Assembly: GCA_001414485.1 (NCBI GenBank)
Contig: LLEY01000004.1
Span: 186,001-250,000 of the forward strand
Direction of reading: 5' to 3'
Source: Calycina herbarum
Taxonomy: Eukaryota; Ascomycota; Leotiomycetes; Helotiales; Pezizellaceae
Length of the DNA stretch: 64,000 nt
Position numbers and translations under genes: made by a program. The notes under the pieces are model-generated. The model ran no database searches. It had not been told where the DNA came from and worked only from the letters and a program-made list of their open reading frames with translations. Within the stretch, counting starts at the first letter, position 1; the number at the start of each line of letters is the position of its first letter. Shown here in pieces: positions 49,422-61,830 of this stretch.

Positions 49422-49534
49422 TTATCCAACAATCCTAACGAGACCTTCCTCGTTGCAGAAGCACATACGCGTTCCGGCCTTGCAGGACTCCGAGTCTCCG
49501 ACACAAAGTGAACCGTCGATATTGAAATCAGAAG
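49422..49534 (-). CDS. possible terminal exon of a small Cys-rich protein
   Basis: On the minus strand, after a tatcacag acceptor, the frame reads SDFNIDGSLCVGDSESCK and AGTRMCFCNEEGLVRIVG and then stops at TAA 49424-49422. The spacing C-x7-C-x6-C-x-C and the length resemble the end of small secreted Cys-rich fungal proteins. I could not find the exon with a signal peptide, so this may be a relic or a chance frame. Confidence 0.35.
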
Positions 49535-50375
49535 CTGTGATAACAGTGGGAATATACGAGGGAGTGTGCTAAGTTTTTGGAAAATGATCTGAGAGGTTCG
49601 AGGGTAATTTTCAAATGGGCACCAGGGTGCCTATTCTGCACCCATTGTGATCCTTCGCCGAACTTTCAGTACTAATATATCCAATGGAATATCTTTACTC
49701 TTCACATACAACATAATGATGCCCAATATTGCGCGTGAGGATTAGAAGATCAGGCCAAAAAGGTGAGCAATAAAACAACGCAGAATCAAGATAATCACTG
49801 AGTCTCAATGCCTCAGAATTATTCCAATCAACCACAAACAGACAGCTGCCAAACAAGGTGGTGCACGACAGCTTCTGGGTGGAGTTGTCGTCCATCGTAC
49901 CCAGAAATTGAACTGTCCGGCGGAGGCACCAAGTCACCTTAGACGGATCGTATGAAGTCGAGAATACGTGGGATTTGCGACGAGGTTCCATACCGACTAC
50001 TAACTGGTAGTATATCACCTAGGTAGTCAACCACAAAAGTGCCATGACCGAAGGAGAGACATGTCTATCGAAACATTGCCTTTGCTCCGTCGTTCGCCAA
50101 CGATCCCATTTCACAGCATCGAAATGAGGCACGAGAACTCTTCGGGATGCATCTGCATCACGCTTTGCAGAGCACTTGGTGCCTTCGGGTCGCTTTCTTC
50201 CGGGTCCAACGTCTTCAGATTGCTGAAGAAAAAAGTCCTGCCGAATACCTTGCGCAAGCTGTGTTACTTTTGCTTCTGATGTTCGTAGGCGTTGGAAAAA
50301 AAGCCACCTCTCATAGGAGTTCGCGATCCATGATATTGGAGAGAGGAGTTGGGTCTTTCAAGACAGTTTTGCTAT

Positions 50376-50586
50376 AGGCAGAAAAAGTGGCAGCATATAG
50401 CTCCCGTTGTTCGAAACTTCCAGCACAATCCAAAGTATTGACCCAGATAATTTAAGAAGATTGAAGTCGATTGTTCCAAATATCCAGGTTAATTTCAATT
50501 TCAATTGTTCGAGAAAGTTAGAACAATGGAGAGTAATAGTAGGTTCCTTCTCATGCCTTTATCAACTGCCGCTTTTATTGGTCATC
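50376..50586. repeat. copy C of the dispersed inverted-repeat element
   Basis: The right end (actgccgcttttattgg, then tcatcgcgag just outside) matches copy B, and the left end (gaaaaagtggcagc) is its degraded complement. The interior has tcccgttgttcgaa, gacccagataattt, gattgttccaaatatcc, aggttaattt and agaacaatggagag. Confidence 0.7.
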
Positions 50587-51413
50587 GCGAGGTCGAAGAG
50601 GTCTCCCCGAGCTTGTGTCTCCTTCCCTTCTTCCGCCCCATCCGCGTACTCAAGTAACCTCGATGAGCTCTCGATGGGCCACAGCAGACCAGGCCAGGGC
50701 TCGTTATTGGCTCTGCGGCGGCCTGCAGACTCTTCCGGATAGTGCTGGTGCTGCTACCCCACGTTCGAAATCTTGACAGGTCGTGGTTGGGTTGCACTGC
50801 GTTGAATGAAGTCTTTTCTTCGAGGGCTGCTATTTGCCCAAAGCCACTGTCGTCGGGGCGTGTGAGACTTTGCAGAATATCCCCCCAATTGAATTTTCAT
50901 TCCAACGTTGATTCGTTGGACGTATATCATTTGTCTGAGGGTGTTGCTTCCTATTGAGCCATTCAGCTCCGTACTGCATGCGCCTGGTCGCCTCACTCTG
51001 AGCAGACGAATAGAATCCATGCCATATTGCGATGTGACTATCCAGATTCTCTCGGATTCATCGAGTCGGGGTGGAATATCAGCTTGATCGTTGTTGCCGT
51101 GGTGTAGTTGTGTAGTTAGGTAGTCGTTGCTAGCAGAAAATTTGCCAGACGAGATCAACACCTGGGTGGGCACTGCACGGGCCAACCAATCACCTCCAGC
51201 TGCAGCAATTACCTCCGACCTCTCCATCAACAACTGAGACTGCCCTGCTTCCCATCTCTACACCAGACCCTCGTCTACGAGCAGTAATTGAGTCTGCCCA
51301 TCCCCTCACCATCACACCTTCATCCCACAGCTTCGTCAGCTGTCTTGACATACTTTCCTCGTCAACTTGAGCCATCGTTTCGGTTCGCAGAACTGTTCGG
51401 AAGTGGAGGCGCC

Positions 51414-54400
51414 ATGGCGGAAGACCCAAGTAAGAATCTTCTACACTCCAGCTTGGATTCGTTTTCTTAGGAGCTATTCACAAGTAGCGGGGAATTCTTT
51501 CCTAGGGTGGGCAGGTCGTGGAAGGCTGGAATCTGCGGCTGGCCCAAACAAAACAACAACAGTAGGCTAACAGTCCTGACAGCGGCACCGAGCCTAAACC
51601 TCACACCAGAAGAGAAACGGGTCTTTGGACAACTCTTTCGACAAGCGGATACGGAAAGCATTGGGGTGGTGACGGGAGAGGTTGCGGTCAAGTTCTTTGA
51701 GAAGACGAGACTTGAGCCGCGCATCTTGGGAGAGGTGTGTACTCCTCAGAGGATACAATTGGAGTCGCATATAGACTATGGATACGAAAGCTGACTCGTC
51801 TCTTCTCGCAGATATGGCAAATTGCGGATAAAGAAAATCGGGGACTTCTTACTCCCGCTGGTTTTGGCATTGTGCTTAGATTAATTGGACATTATCAAGC
51901 AGGAAGAGATCCAACTCCCGACCTAGCTCTTCGGCCTGGTCCTCTACCCAAATTCGATGGAGGTTCACCAGCCGGAGTTAGTCCTACCATTCAGCCTCCT
52001 CCGGGTCCTCCACCCAACGCTTTGCTGCCCCAAGGAAGCGGATCTGGTCCCATTAGAGTTCCTCCATTGACACCCGATAAAGCTGGTCAATATGCGGCCC
52101 TGTTTGAAAAGTCCGGAGCACAGAATGGTCAACTCCCCGGAGAACAAGCGAAGCAAATATTTGAGCGGGCAGGCTTACCCAATGAGGTTCTAGGTCGGAT
52201 ATGGACTTTGGCAGATACAGAACAACGGGGTAGCTTGCAGGTGACGGAATTTGTTATTGCAATGCACTTGCTAGCTTCTTTCAAAGCTGGTGCATTGCGA
52301 GGGTTGCCAAATGTCCTTCCAGCAGGCCTCTATGAGGCAGCTGCCCGACGACCACCAAGCAGACAATCTTCCGGCGTTTTGCCAAGTATCCCAAGACAAT
52401 TCAGCGGAAATCCTGCACAGCGTTCTGGGAGCCCACTTAGCCGTCCCGCCTATACTGCTCCTACTCAGTTCCCCCAAAACACTGGTGCTGGTGCTGAATG
52501 GCTTATTACGCCTTCGGACAAGGCTAAGTTCGACAGCATTTACATCACCCTGGATAAAACCAACAAAGGTTTTATCACTGGAGATGAAGCGGTGCCGTTT
52601 TTCAGCGAATCTAAGCTTCCAGAAGAAGCATTGGCTCAGATTTGGGATCTTGCCGATGTCAATCAAGCTGGCTTTCTGACGAGAGATGAATTTGCCGTAG
52701 CTATGTACCTCATTCGACAACAAAGAGGGAAACGGGACGGCAGAGATTCATTGCCCACTACTTTGCCTGCAAATTTAGTTCCCCCAAGCTCACGAAATCA
52801 AGCCCGACCAGTTCCAGCATCAACAGCTCCAGCTTTCGATGCTACCCCCACTCTCCCCAAGTCTGCCGCCGAAGATCTGTTTGGACTTGACGCTCTATCC
52901 ACCCCCTCTCCTAATGCTCCAGCTCCACATCAAGCACCCCAGTCTACGGGTGGCTCAGGCTCCTTTGGAATAAACAGTGACCCCTTTGGTAGCAAGTCCC
53001 AAATGACCCCCAGTTCTCCTGTCCATAATTCGTCACTTCAATCGTCGTCGGTCTTTAAGCCATTTACCCCGTCTTCATCCTTCGGACAATCCTTGAACCA
53101 TCAAGTCACTGGTGGGTCAAATGGCTCTGCCCCTTCCCAGCCAAGGAGCTTCCAACCACAAAATTCTGCGACGGAGGACTTGTTGGGTGATAACGATCCA
53201 GAGATTAGTAACAAATTCACAAATGAAAGTGCAGAGCTTGGGAATTTATCGAATCAGGTGGGCACATTGACAACAAAAATGCAAGAAGTACAGGGACACC
53301 GTGCTACTTCCCAGAACGAATTGAACCAAGCCAGCGTTCAAAAACAGCAGTTTGAACAGCGCTTAGCACAACTTAGGTCTTTATATGAGCAAGAAGCACA
53401 GTCTGTTAAATCTCTTGAAGAGAAGCTTAGCGCTTCACGAAATGAGACTAAGAAGTTGCAAACTGAAATTGCAATGATCGAGGCGACATACCAGGATCTA
53501 CAAAATCAGCACAGGCAGACTTCCGTGGCATTACAAGCAGACCAGCAGGAGAACGCAAACTTGAAAGAAAGAATGCGTGTTGTCAATACCGAGATCACGC
53601 AACTGAAACCAGCACTTGAAAAATTGAGGTCGGATGCTCGTCAGCAGAAAGGTCTGGTGGCCATCAACAGAAAGCAACTTGCAACTAATGAAAGCGAAAG
53701 GGAAAAATTGAAAACCGAGGCGCAAGAACTAAACAAGAGCATTGAGGAGGATACAAAGACTTTAGCCGAAGCCTCCAAAGTGCAGGCTCCAGTTGCAGCT
53801 CACCCCACAAGCCCGGGTCAGGTTGCTAGCCCTGCTCTCTCGACAATGAGTGCCAACAACCCATTCTTTAGACGACAAGGAAGCTCATCGGATATTCCAA
53901 ATTCCCCCTTTTCTCAACCAGCTCAGCAAACGGACCGCTCTTTCGAGAACGTGTTTGGTCCAGCATTCGGAGATGCTCATCCCACCAAAGAAGCCCCCCC
54001 TCTTACAAGTTTCAGACATGACAATGAGGTCCATTCTCCTTCCAATCCTCTTTCGCGAAACCAAACTGGTAATGGCGAATTTCCTCAACCATCTGCATCG
54101 TCTCCAGCAACTTCTCACCGCGAACTACCTACCCAAGCAGCAGTACCTCCCCCTCCACCAGAGTCACGTCAAATGAGCTCTAGCTTCCTCCCATTCCCAG
54201 ATCACGAGGACTCTGTTACATCTTCCCGACAAGTTTCTGCACCTAATAGTCGATTCGGAGAAGGATCAACGGGTGCCGATACACCTACAAATTATCTGGG
54301 TACAACTCCAACAGGTTCCTCTAGTGCTGGACCTGCTGAAAATGTACAATCAGTTTCTCCGGGAATTGATCGCAACGCAACCGCTTCGCCTGCAATAAGT

Positions 54401-55745
54401 ACTTCCAAAGACTATATGCCAGGCGCTTTTCCAGGTGATGCCAATTCACAAATCGTCGCAACACCAACTGGTGGGAGCACCCTAAGCGAGCAAGCTGCAT
54501 CTGATCCATTCGCCATCAGCAAAGAGCCTGTTCGCTCCGGTAACGCCAAAGATGATTTTGATGCTGCCTTTGCGGGATTTGGAAGCTCTGCTAAGCCACA
54601 AGAGCGGATGAACACTGGTTCTTCTGCAGGTGGCTCTGCTACTGGACACGCTCCTGTGTTCAACAAGGAGTTCCCACCAATTGCAGAACTGGAAAATGAT
54701 GATGATAGCGACAGTGCCAGTGAGCCTGGCGGGTTCGATGATGACTTTGCCCCATCATCGCCTAGACATGTTAAACAAGCCAGCGCTTCCCAATCGCCCA
54801 CAACAGCAAAATCTATACCTGGGGATGGACAGAATGACTTACTTTCTATCAGACCAGTTGCCACTCAGAATGCATCTGCTCTAAGTTTGGGGACAAATCC
54901 TCCAACTCCTGGAGCACAAGCATCACCTCCGGCATATGACAAGACCATATCTCCGAGCGAGACGGCTCACGCAGACGTACAAAACTTTTCTGGGCTATTG
55001 CCATCCCGTGAGGTAGATTTCCCAACTTCGCCGCCTGTTACCTCTGCGGCCGAGTCTACCTCTCCAACTGCAACTCAAACTCCATTTGGCGCTCCACAAG
55101 CCGCATCGCATCCAGTCCCTCCCCCACCTGCAAAGGTACCATTCGATGATGACTTTGATGAGTTTGATGATTTGGAAGACGCCAAGGAAGGAGATGCCGA
55201 TGATGATATTACAAACGTTTCAACCAGTATAGATGACTTTAACCCGATGTTCGATAGTCCGCCGCCTAAAGTTGCTGATCACCCCCAAGCCCAAAATGGA
55301 TTTGGCGGTGAGAATGTGTTTGGAGAGTTCACAACCTCGCCTCAATCAACCCATCCTAAACCAGCTGGTCCCGGCGGCAATGCTGTTAATGACAGCCATG
55401 ACTGGGATGCAATTTTTGGTGCTTTAGATGCTTCCACACCAACAGGAGAAGCCCCTGCGGCCGAGACAACGAATTTACCCAAAGAGTCTAGCAATGGTAC
55501 ATCCCCAGGGCTTGCTCCAGACAGACCACAGATTGGCAGGGCATTGACTGAAGCCGGTGTTCACGATGATCCCATTTTGAAGAATTTGACGGGTATGGGA
55601 TATCCCCGAACGGAAGCATTAGCTGCGCTGGAGAAATACGATTATAATTTGGAAAGGGTGAGTAGCTGGCTCAACAGGAAAGAATGATTGAGGACTGACA
55701 TATTGGGTTTTGTAGGCTGCGAACTATCTTGCCAGCCAGTCATAA
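51414..55745 (+). CDS. EDE1: EH-domain and UBA-domain endocytic scaffold (Ede1/Eps15-like)
   Basis: Early-arriving clathrin endocytosis scaffold. Exons 51414-51429 (MAEDP plus one base), 51583-51734, 51812-55657 and 55716-55745 give 1347 residues. Three EH domains are visible: about 10-90 (LTPEEKRVFGQLFRQADTES), 140-215 (PDKAGQYAALFEKSGAQNGQ) and 288-365 (SDKAKFDSIYITLDKTNKGF). Pro/Ser-rich linkers carry DPF and NPF motifs (NSDPFGSKS, NNPFFRR near 737). A coiled coil spans about 530-715. The C-terminal UBA reads ILKNLTGMGYPRTEALAALE and, after splicing, LERAANYLASQS. If the last intron (55658-55715) is retained the protein ends VSSWLNRKE instead at 55687, which is still UBA-like. Confidence 0.94.
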
Positions 55746-57446
55746 GGAGAGTGAAAATTTTGGGGTGGAAGGGAATATAGGACCTTTGTTTTTTTCTTGG
55801 GTGGGGGTGGATGATGGAGATCGATACCGATAACCTTTTTCTTTCGAGATGTGCATAGGTTTTTAATGTCTATTGATATGTACTCTATGGCAGCATTTAA
55901 GCAAGCAAGCAGCATTCTTTTTCTTACTGCCCAGTCCAACGGGCAGCGTACACACTTTTCTTCATCATTTTGGAGTGGCGATGATACCTAGGTTGATACT
56001 GTTCATAGTCGTAATTGAACCTTTTTGGGGGATGTTATTTGAGAAGTTTGTTCCTCCCTTCTTTTTATTCTTCTAATGAATTGAGAGCGATCTTGTATAT
56101 CTTGCCATAAAATTGATGTGGGAGCTGTTCAGTGAGTAAGGAAGTGTGCTGACTGATAACCAGGGGTGGCAGGAATTCGCAAATGTAGCCTCGAGGCACT
56201 TTCCCTTCTACAATTTGAAAGTAACATGAACCTGATTATCCAAGCCTTCTTGGATAAGTTTTCTTGTATTCCTCGCAGTGGGCAAGATAACAACTTACTG
56301 CAATGGAGAAGTACCAACGCCCGCAAATAGAAGAAAAACTTTTGACGCTCCGTGGGAGAGTAAATTAGAAGCGTTCGCATTTCAATATATTTCTCTTGTA
56401 TTTTTGCGATTTGCTGTTATTGTGTTATCACGATGGGATTTTAGTGGGCTATACCGGGACGGAAAAAACGTCGGAATTTGTTCCTCTGCCGCACCCTACT
56501 AAAACAACAAGAATACAACGAAAAGAGATCAGAAAAATATTTAGAGAATCTAGATGGAACCCTTGATAGCTAATTAGTAATACAATGGAGTTGCGTCTAG
56601 TTTACTTAGCTGTTGTGGTTTTTTTCTTTCAAGGCCCCTTTCAGAGGAACAAATACGGACGTTTCAAATTGTGGTGCTGCTTCGTTTATCCACCATGAGA
56701 ACGTTCAAGTGAACCCTGATGGATGGTTGACTGGCTGCAGCTAACTTATCTGCCATCCGGTAGGTTGAAACATCAAGGTAAATGGAACTCAAAGATGATA
56801 GCATGCAGAAGAGGAAGGAAGGGGTGAAGGGCTGACTTCTAAGTTTCGCTTAAAATTGGGTTGCTTAATTTGGGAGTTACTTGAACTTTCTTTCTTAGTG
56901 GGAGATAAGTTCAGTATAGGAGTAAAAAGGTTTTTGGCCCTTGTCTTGTTGTAGGAACACTGGTCACTGTCACGTTGAAATAAACACTAAGCAGCGCTAG
57001 GGAAGATCATTTCGGTTATAGTTACTCATTTTCGGAGTATCTCTAAGCGAAGCAGATTCTGCAAAGGTTCTAGCAAAAAGTGAAAGGAATCATTTTTCAA
57101 TTTAATTCTTGCACCTCTTATTACTAATCTCCTTTTTTGGTTAGCTATTGTCGCCTTATCTGAATTGGCTAGGACAATACTAAAGAACAAGGATTCACGT
57201 TCACACCCCTGTCAAAGTTTAGTTATAACTGCTTCTCACCTGACAATTGGTTTAATGTTGCCCCGACAAACATGGCACCTGGATGGGAGGGAGCCGAACT
57301 TTGTGGGTATAAATCAAGTTGTTGTTTGCTCCTTCCTCTCTTGCCACAACACAACACAACCACACACTCTGAATTAACCTTTCCTCATCACACCTCTCAA
57401 GTATCAAACAACGTCAATTGAACACCGCCAACTGAACACCGTCAAG
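55746..57446. other. gene-free interval
   Basis: 1.7 kb. No exon chain recognised. The last 150 bases before 57447 are C/A-rich, with ACAACACAACCACACACTC, like a leader of a highly expressed secreted-protein gene. Confidence 0.5.
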
Positions 57447-58243
57447 ATGAAGTCGTCTCTTGCTTGCGTCATTTTCTCCCTCCTCTCCTTGGCCTTTGCT
57501 AGTCCAACAGTTAGCGCCCGTGGAGCCTGCAGCACAATTTCAGTCAGTGAACTTCGACAAGTCTATGAGCAACATCCAGACACCATTGGCGACCAACAGA
57601 TGGTAGCTCCTAATGTTCCTGGAGGTTGGGGTGTTTTTCAAACTCAAGTCAATTCTTCCTTCCTCGGTAAGCCTACCAAATCTGACTTCTAAATCAGCAC
57701 TAACTTCCCTAGATGGCGTGCTTCATTTTCGTATTCTTGAGCCTAGCATCCTCAAGTTCAACGTACCCGCAACCGCAGTAAGTATCGCATTCTTTCGCTA
57801 GCTCTCCCAAGTCTAATGTTTTGAAGACCCGCTGTCAACTTGCTCTCTCCGATACCTTAGCCACCCGCGATTTCCAAACAACCTCGCCCTGGTTCAAGGA
57901 AGCACCAACTATCAATGTAGCCTCGTTAGGCTCTCCGGGCCAATGGACATTCAACGGTATTTACAACACTCCAGGCGGTATCAAGAATCCCGAAGTCGTC
58001 TCCCATTTCGATCCCAACGCATGGGAAGGAGAATTAAAGGTGTGGGACGTCGAATGTCCAACCGCTGTCAATGGTGAATACCTTGCGTATTTCTCGGTCG
58101 AACTTAACCCACAGTCCCACGGCGGTGATGGAATCTATGGTACCAAGACTTTCCAAGTTTTGGAGACCATCCCTGGAAAGTTGGGAGAAACGGATGATGC
58201 CTTTACCGTTCATAACGGATTCCACATGCTCATCGACTGTTAA
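57447..58243 (+). CDS. secreted protein of unknown function, four cysteines
   Basis: I do not recognise the family. Exons 57447-57666, 57713-57777 and 57827-58243 join in frame and give 233 residues. Residues 1-24 are a signal peptide (MKSSLACVIFSLLSLAFASP). The mature part has Cys in GACSTIS, TRCQLAL, DVECPT and the C-terminal LIDC, so two disulfides are possible. It is rich in aromatic and Asn residues (PGGWGVFQTQVNSS, SPGQWTFNGIYNTPGG, GEYLAYFSVELNPQSHGGDG) and looks beta-rich. There is one N-glycosylation sequon (NSS). A secreted enzyme accessory, cell-wall or host-directed role is possible, but nothing in the sequence decides. Confidence 0.85.
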
Positions 58244-59284
58244 GTCCAGTATCAACTGGTGTTTCTTCTTGAAGTCATCTTCGGGGATAGCACAAATGTA
58301 GATAATTACTGGTGGAGCGCAAACTTTCGAGGTTTCTAATGTCTTCTTCGTATAGATGCATAGAACACAATAAGCATAGAACTCGTAATACAAGATTTGG
58401 CAAGCACGTATGATTCATCTTTTTTTATATAATTTGGATGTGTGGTGCGCAGGGGTTTGGGGTTTGCCCTGATAACAGGAGTGCTGTTTCAAAGTTACAT
58501 AGTGAGTAAACAAGACAGCATTTGATAAGTCGCAGTTTCTAATGAAGTGTCAACACACTCGCAACAAAACTCAAGTTGTTCAAACTTTCTAGGACTTTTG
58601 AAGTTCACCCTTCTCAATGTTCTGGAACAATCAAATTAATTATGCGAACTATTTAGAATAATTAGCCCTCGTTATCCCAAGCATTTGGAACAATTTCAGG
58701 TGGATATCTGGAACAATCAACTTCTGGGTCAATACTTGAAGTACGAAAGCTACCTAAATACTAGCGCTTCATCTCCATACTCTCTGTACTAGTGAGCTCC
58801 AGATAACTGGCAAGTAAGAGTTCCGGTCATTTATTTTCCCAGAACAACTAAGTGCCTTTTGACTTACTCCAGTACTTCTATCATGTATTATCCCGTTGTA
58901 TCTGGAAGCATTAAATGACTTTCCCAATTATTCTAGACCATCACGATTAATTAGGCTGGACGATAGGATATTCCTTAGCTTACTTGCGAGATACGGAGCA
59001 AGCAATTACTTAAACTCCTACACACTTCTGTATTCCTACCCTGCCCTGAAGCGAAAGAACTCTCAAGCATCTGTCTACGGGTTTCCAATTACACCTCCTT
59101 CGACGTACCTCCTCCTGCTATCATACCTCGTATCCAAAAATGCGATCAAAGCTATCAAGAGTGCTCCTGTGGAATCATCAACATCAATGACTTTCATGCA
59201 GCTCTTCAAAGAAAGGTTCAAGAGATGCGGGTTTTCTTCCGAGCCCACTTGCCGAGATTCTCTAAGACGACGACAATTATTGTT
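58244..59284. other. convergent interval with element fragment
   Basis: About 1 kb. 58640-58700 contains ccctcgttatcccaagc and ttggaacaattt, fragments of the dispersed element family. The frame 58896-59288 is not convincing. Confidence 0.45.
58640..58700. repeat. fragment E of the dispersed element
   Basis: Carries gccctcgttatcccaagcat and ttggaacaattt, close to 19631-19700 (gccctcgttattccaac, cttggaacaatg). Ends are not definable. Confidence 0.45.
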
Positions 59285-60474
59285 CTAAATGCTTTGGAAG
59301 AACCTGGAAGTCAATTCCTTGATTATCCCAAATCTTTTGGAACAATATTTGAATAGTCCTAGGATGCCTGAAGTAATGGGCATGGGGTGTTCTATGAACC
59401 TCTTGTAATCACTTACCAGCAGTAACAATATAACTTCCAACTGTAAACCCAGTTTGAACACTCGCTTGCACATCTGCGCCGTATTTCCTAACGGCAACAA
59501 TGACCCATACTACCGAGAATATAGCACTGATCGTAATAGGCATGGCGATCACAAAAGTCGCTGTAGCGGAATTGAACTTCCTCACGAAGTTAAGTGCGCG
59601 TTGATGAGTACCAGGCGATGCTATAACTTTCATCCGAAGGAGTTCTTCTCTGATACTGTACTCGCCGGGAGAAGGAAGATTTCTGAAGAGGTTGAGAGGT
59701 CGGTTTGCTCGATCTCGTCCAAGTTCGAGGTTGGAGTGTGACCTTCCTATTGCTTTGTGGGGTTCAAGCTTTTGGGTCACATCAGAAATTGTCAAGGGGC
59801 GAAACGTCAGGTACCTACTTCAACGATTTCAACCAACTCTAAGGATTTTAGTCCAAGAGCTTCTTTCAGACCACGCTCGCATCTTCTCAAATAGTAGAAT
59901 TCTCGAATATGCTGGATAATCATCTTGTCGTCCATGTCCCAGAGACATGGCAATTCCATCATACCCATGTTATCAACAAACATCAACAGAGAGTGCTCGG
60001 GATCAGGAAAGTTCTTGTGGTTTATATGGAATTTCCGTCTCCATGCTTCCGTGTAATTGTGGTAGAAAGTCGGGCTACTCTCAAGAACAAAATAGAATGG
60101 CCATAAAAACCACCAAACACCCGTTAGTTTGTAGAAACGGATGGCGCCAAACAAATGAATACGCTGTAAAGTGGACAGATTAGCTAATAGCACACGAGAA
60201 AACGTGCGCAACATACAGCTAGGTAGAAGTTTTTGTAACCCTTCAAAAATAGTCCAACGAGTTCGGTCTTATATATAACACTCAATAACGAAAAAGATAT
60301 AGTCAATATTGGCTGAGAGCACGTTAATGATGTGTAGGACAGTCCGTAAAGAAATAAACAAACTGATCTTCCAAACAACATGTACTTCCAGAAGGTTTGA
60401 AATGTCGTGTTATGTACTGGTATTGCATGGTTCGATGAAATGCTTTCGATCTCTGGATACGTGTAAGCCATCAT
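59285..60474 (-). CDS. unrecognised fungal membrane protein
   Basis: Four exons, 60474-60217, 60163-59819, 59768-59417 and 59367-59285, join in frame and give 345 residues. The N-terminus has hydrophobic stretches (FGRSVCLFLYGLSYTSL, ILTISFSLLSVIY). The middle is RIHLFGAIRFYKLTGVWW, then FLWPFYFVLESSPTFYHNY and a charged region (AWRRKFHINHKNFPDPEH). Near the C-terminus lie two transmembrane helices (ATATFVIAMPITISAIFSVV and VQTGFTVGSYIVTAGILGLF). The pattern of a charged domain followed by two helices near the end recalls large families of uncharacterised fungal membrane proteins seen in Leotiomycetes. The start is the first of two adjacent ATG codons. Confidence 0.78.
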
Positions 60475-61465
60475 GAACACGCTTTGATGGCTGGAGCTTG
60501 GAGGTGAGATGCGTGTTATTTATGTCAACCAGCCTTCTTTCAAATATGCCCCAGCAAGCCCCACACTACATAATCAGATCATTACTTGATTATCAAGCTA
60601 TCTATGCGTGAGGCTGAAAGGAGGGGGGGGGCAGTGTAGAGAGGTGTTGGTGGGGCTCCTGACCAAAAGCCAGAAAAGCTGAAAAATAAGGAAACACAAC
60701 CCAAAAGCCAAAGTCTTGTGGCCAGCGTGGGGTGCTTGTAAGGGTTTGAGTAGATATGTTGTAAGAACTTCGACCGCATACACCTTTACGTAAGACAACC
60801 TTGAAAAATCGAGAGTATTGGTCGTGAATATCTATAACCTGAATTCTCCTGCTATTTATTACCCTGGGCAGCTCCGCACAATAATACTAGTCAAAGATCG
60901 GCTAAAGTTGTCATAACATAGAAAACATTTGTGTATTTTGACAAAATTTCCTCACTTCAGAGGGAGGACTCGCAATGCTGAAATATTTGAGGTAGCAAGA
61001 AAATAAGTGATTTGCATACATATTGGGTTTTAGTAAAGTTCCATAAACAAAAAGAAATCGCTGTGCACAAAGAATGGTAATGGAAAGAAAACTGCCACCA
61101 GTACGCGGAAGTCACAAGAATCGGGAAAAGAAAGATAGAGTAATAAAATCCACAAATGACTATCGACCAATATTCTAGGCATCTTCCAGGATGCGCACCC
61201 TTTCAGTACAACTTTGTCATCTACGCCTAGAGTTGTGGCTGTCCTGTACTACCCATCACCCTGCCCTCTTGCAGATGGCATTATCCGTGTATGATCACTA
61301 CGCCATAAATCTTGGCCTAACATCCAGCTGAGAACTTGTTTGTCGCTGTGGTGTTTCCAGTTGTTATGGCTTTTATTTTGGAGATTGGTGAGCGAGGGAT
61401 GAGGATGCGGTATCTGGAAGCTTTAGATTACTCTAGTTACTTGGAGACCTCGACTTTTCTTTCTT
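60475..61465. other. gene-free interval
   Basis: About 1 kb with a G run near 60623 and otherwise AT-leaning sequence; no exon recognised. Confidence 0.45.
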
Positions 61466-61830
61466 TTACCAGAAAGTGAGAGCCTTCTCCAAGAAGGCGA
61501 TGAACGATAAAAGCGTACACACAAATCCAGTTTCATCCGCAGTACCCATTCTAAAAATAGACAAAGTGGCAGTGATTACAACCAAAAGCAAGTTAAAGAA
61601 CTCTTCAAATACGGAGACTTTCTGCTCCTTACATATTTCTTCGCATGCATCTCCTAATATCAACAGGAGATGTGATTGTGGAACCTTGTACACTGAAAGT
61701 AAACACATGTTAAATATCGATCTTTAGATCCTTTAAAATGCACTAACCTAAAAAGATGTACAGGTTTGCAATCAAATACCCTTGCTCAGTGAACACAAAA
61801 CTGCACAATTTCAAAACATATGAACAAACC
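61466..61830 (-). CDS. last two exons of an unrecognised membrane protein (partial)
   Basis: Two minus-strand exons join in frame: one ending at 61748 (reads YVLKLCSFVFTEQGYLIANL then YIFL) with a GTTAGT donor, and 61692-61466 (VYKVPQSHLLLILGDACEEI, CKEQKVSVFEEFFNLLLVVI, ending FIAFLEKALTFW). Several segments are hydrophobic enough to span a membrane. The upstream exons and the start codon were not found; the left limit 61830 is only where the open frame begins. A short MEKLRKTYSTVLDLSL frame further upstream is a candidate first exon but does not join in phase. Confidence 0.5.

Larger units (their letters stand above)
48261..51413. other. gene-poor interval
   Basis: 3.1 kb. It holds a possible Cys-rich exon (49422-49534, minus) and repeat copy C (50376-50586). 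Long frames such as minus 50754-51233 and 49695-50018 look like chance. Confidence 0.45.
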
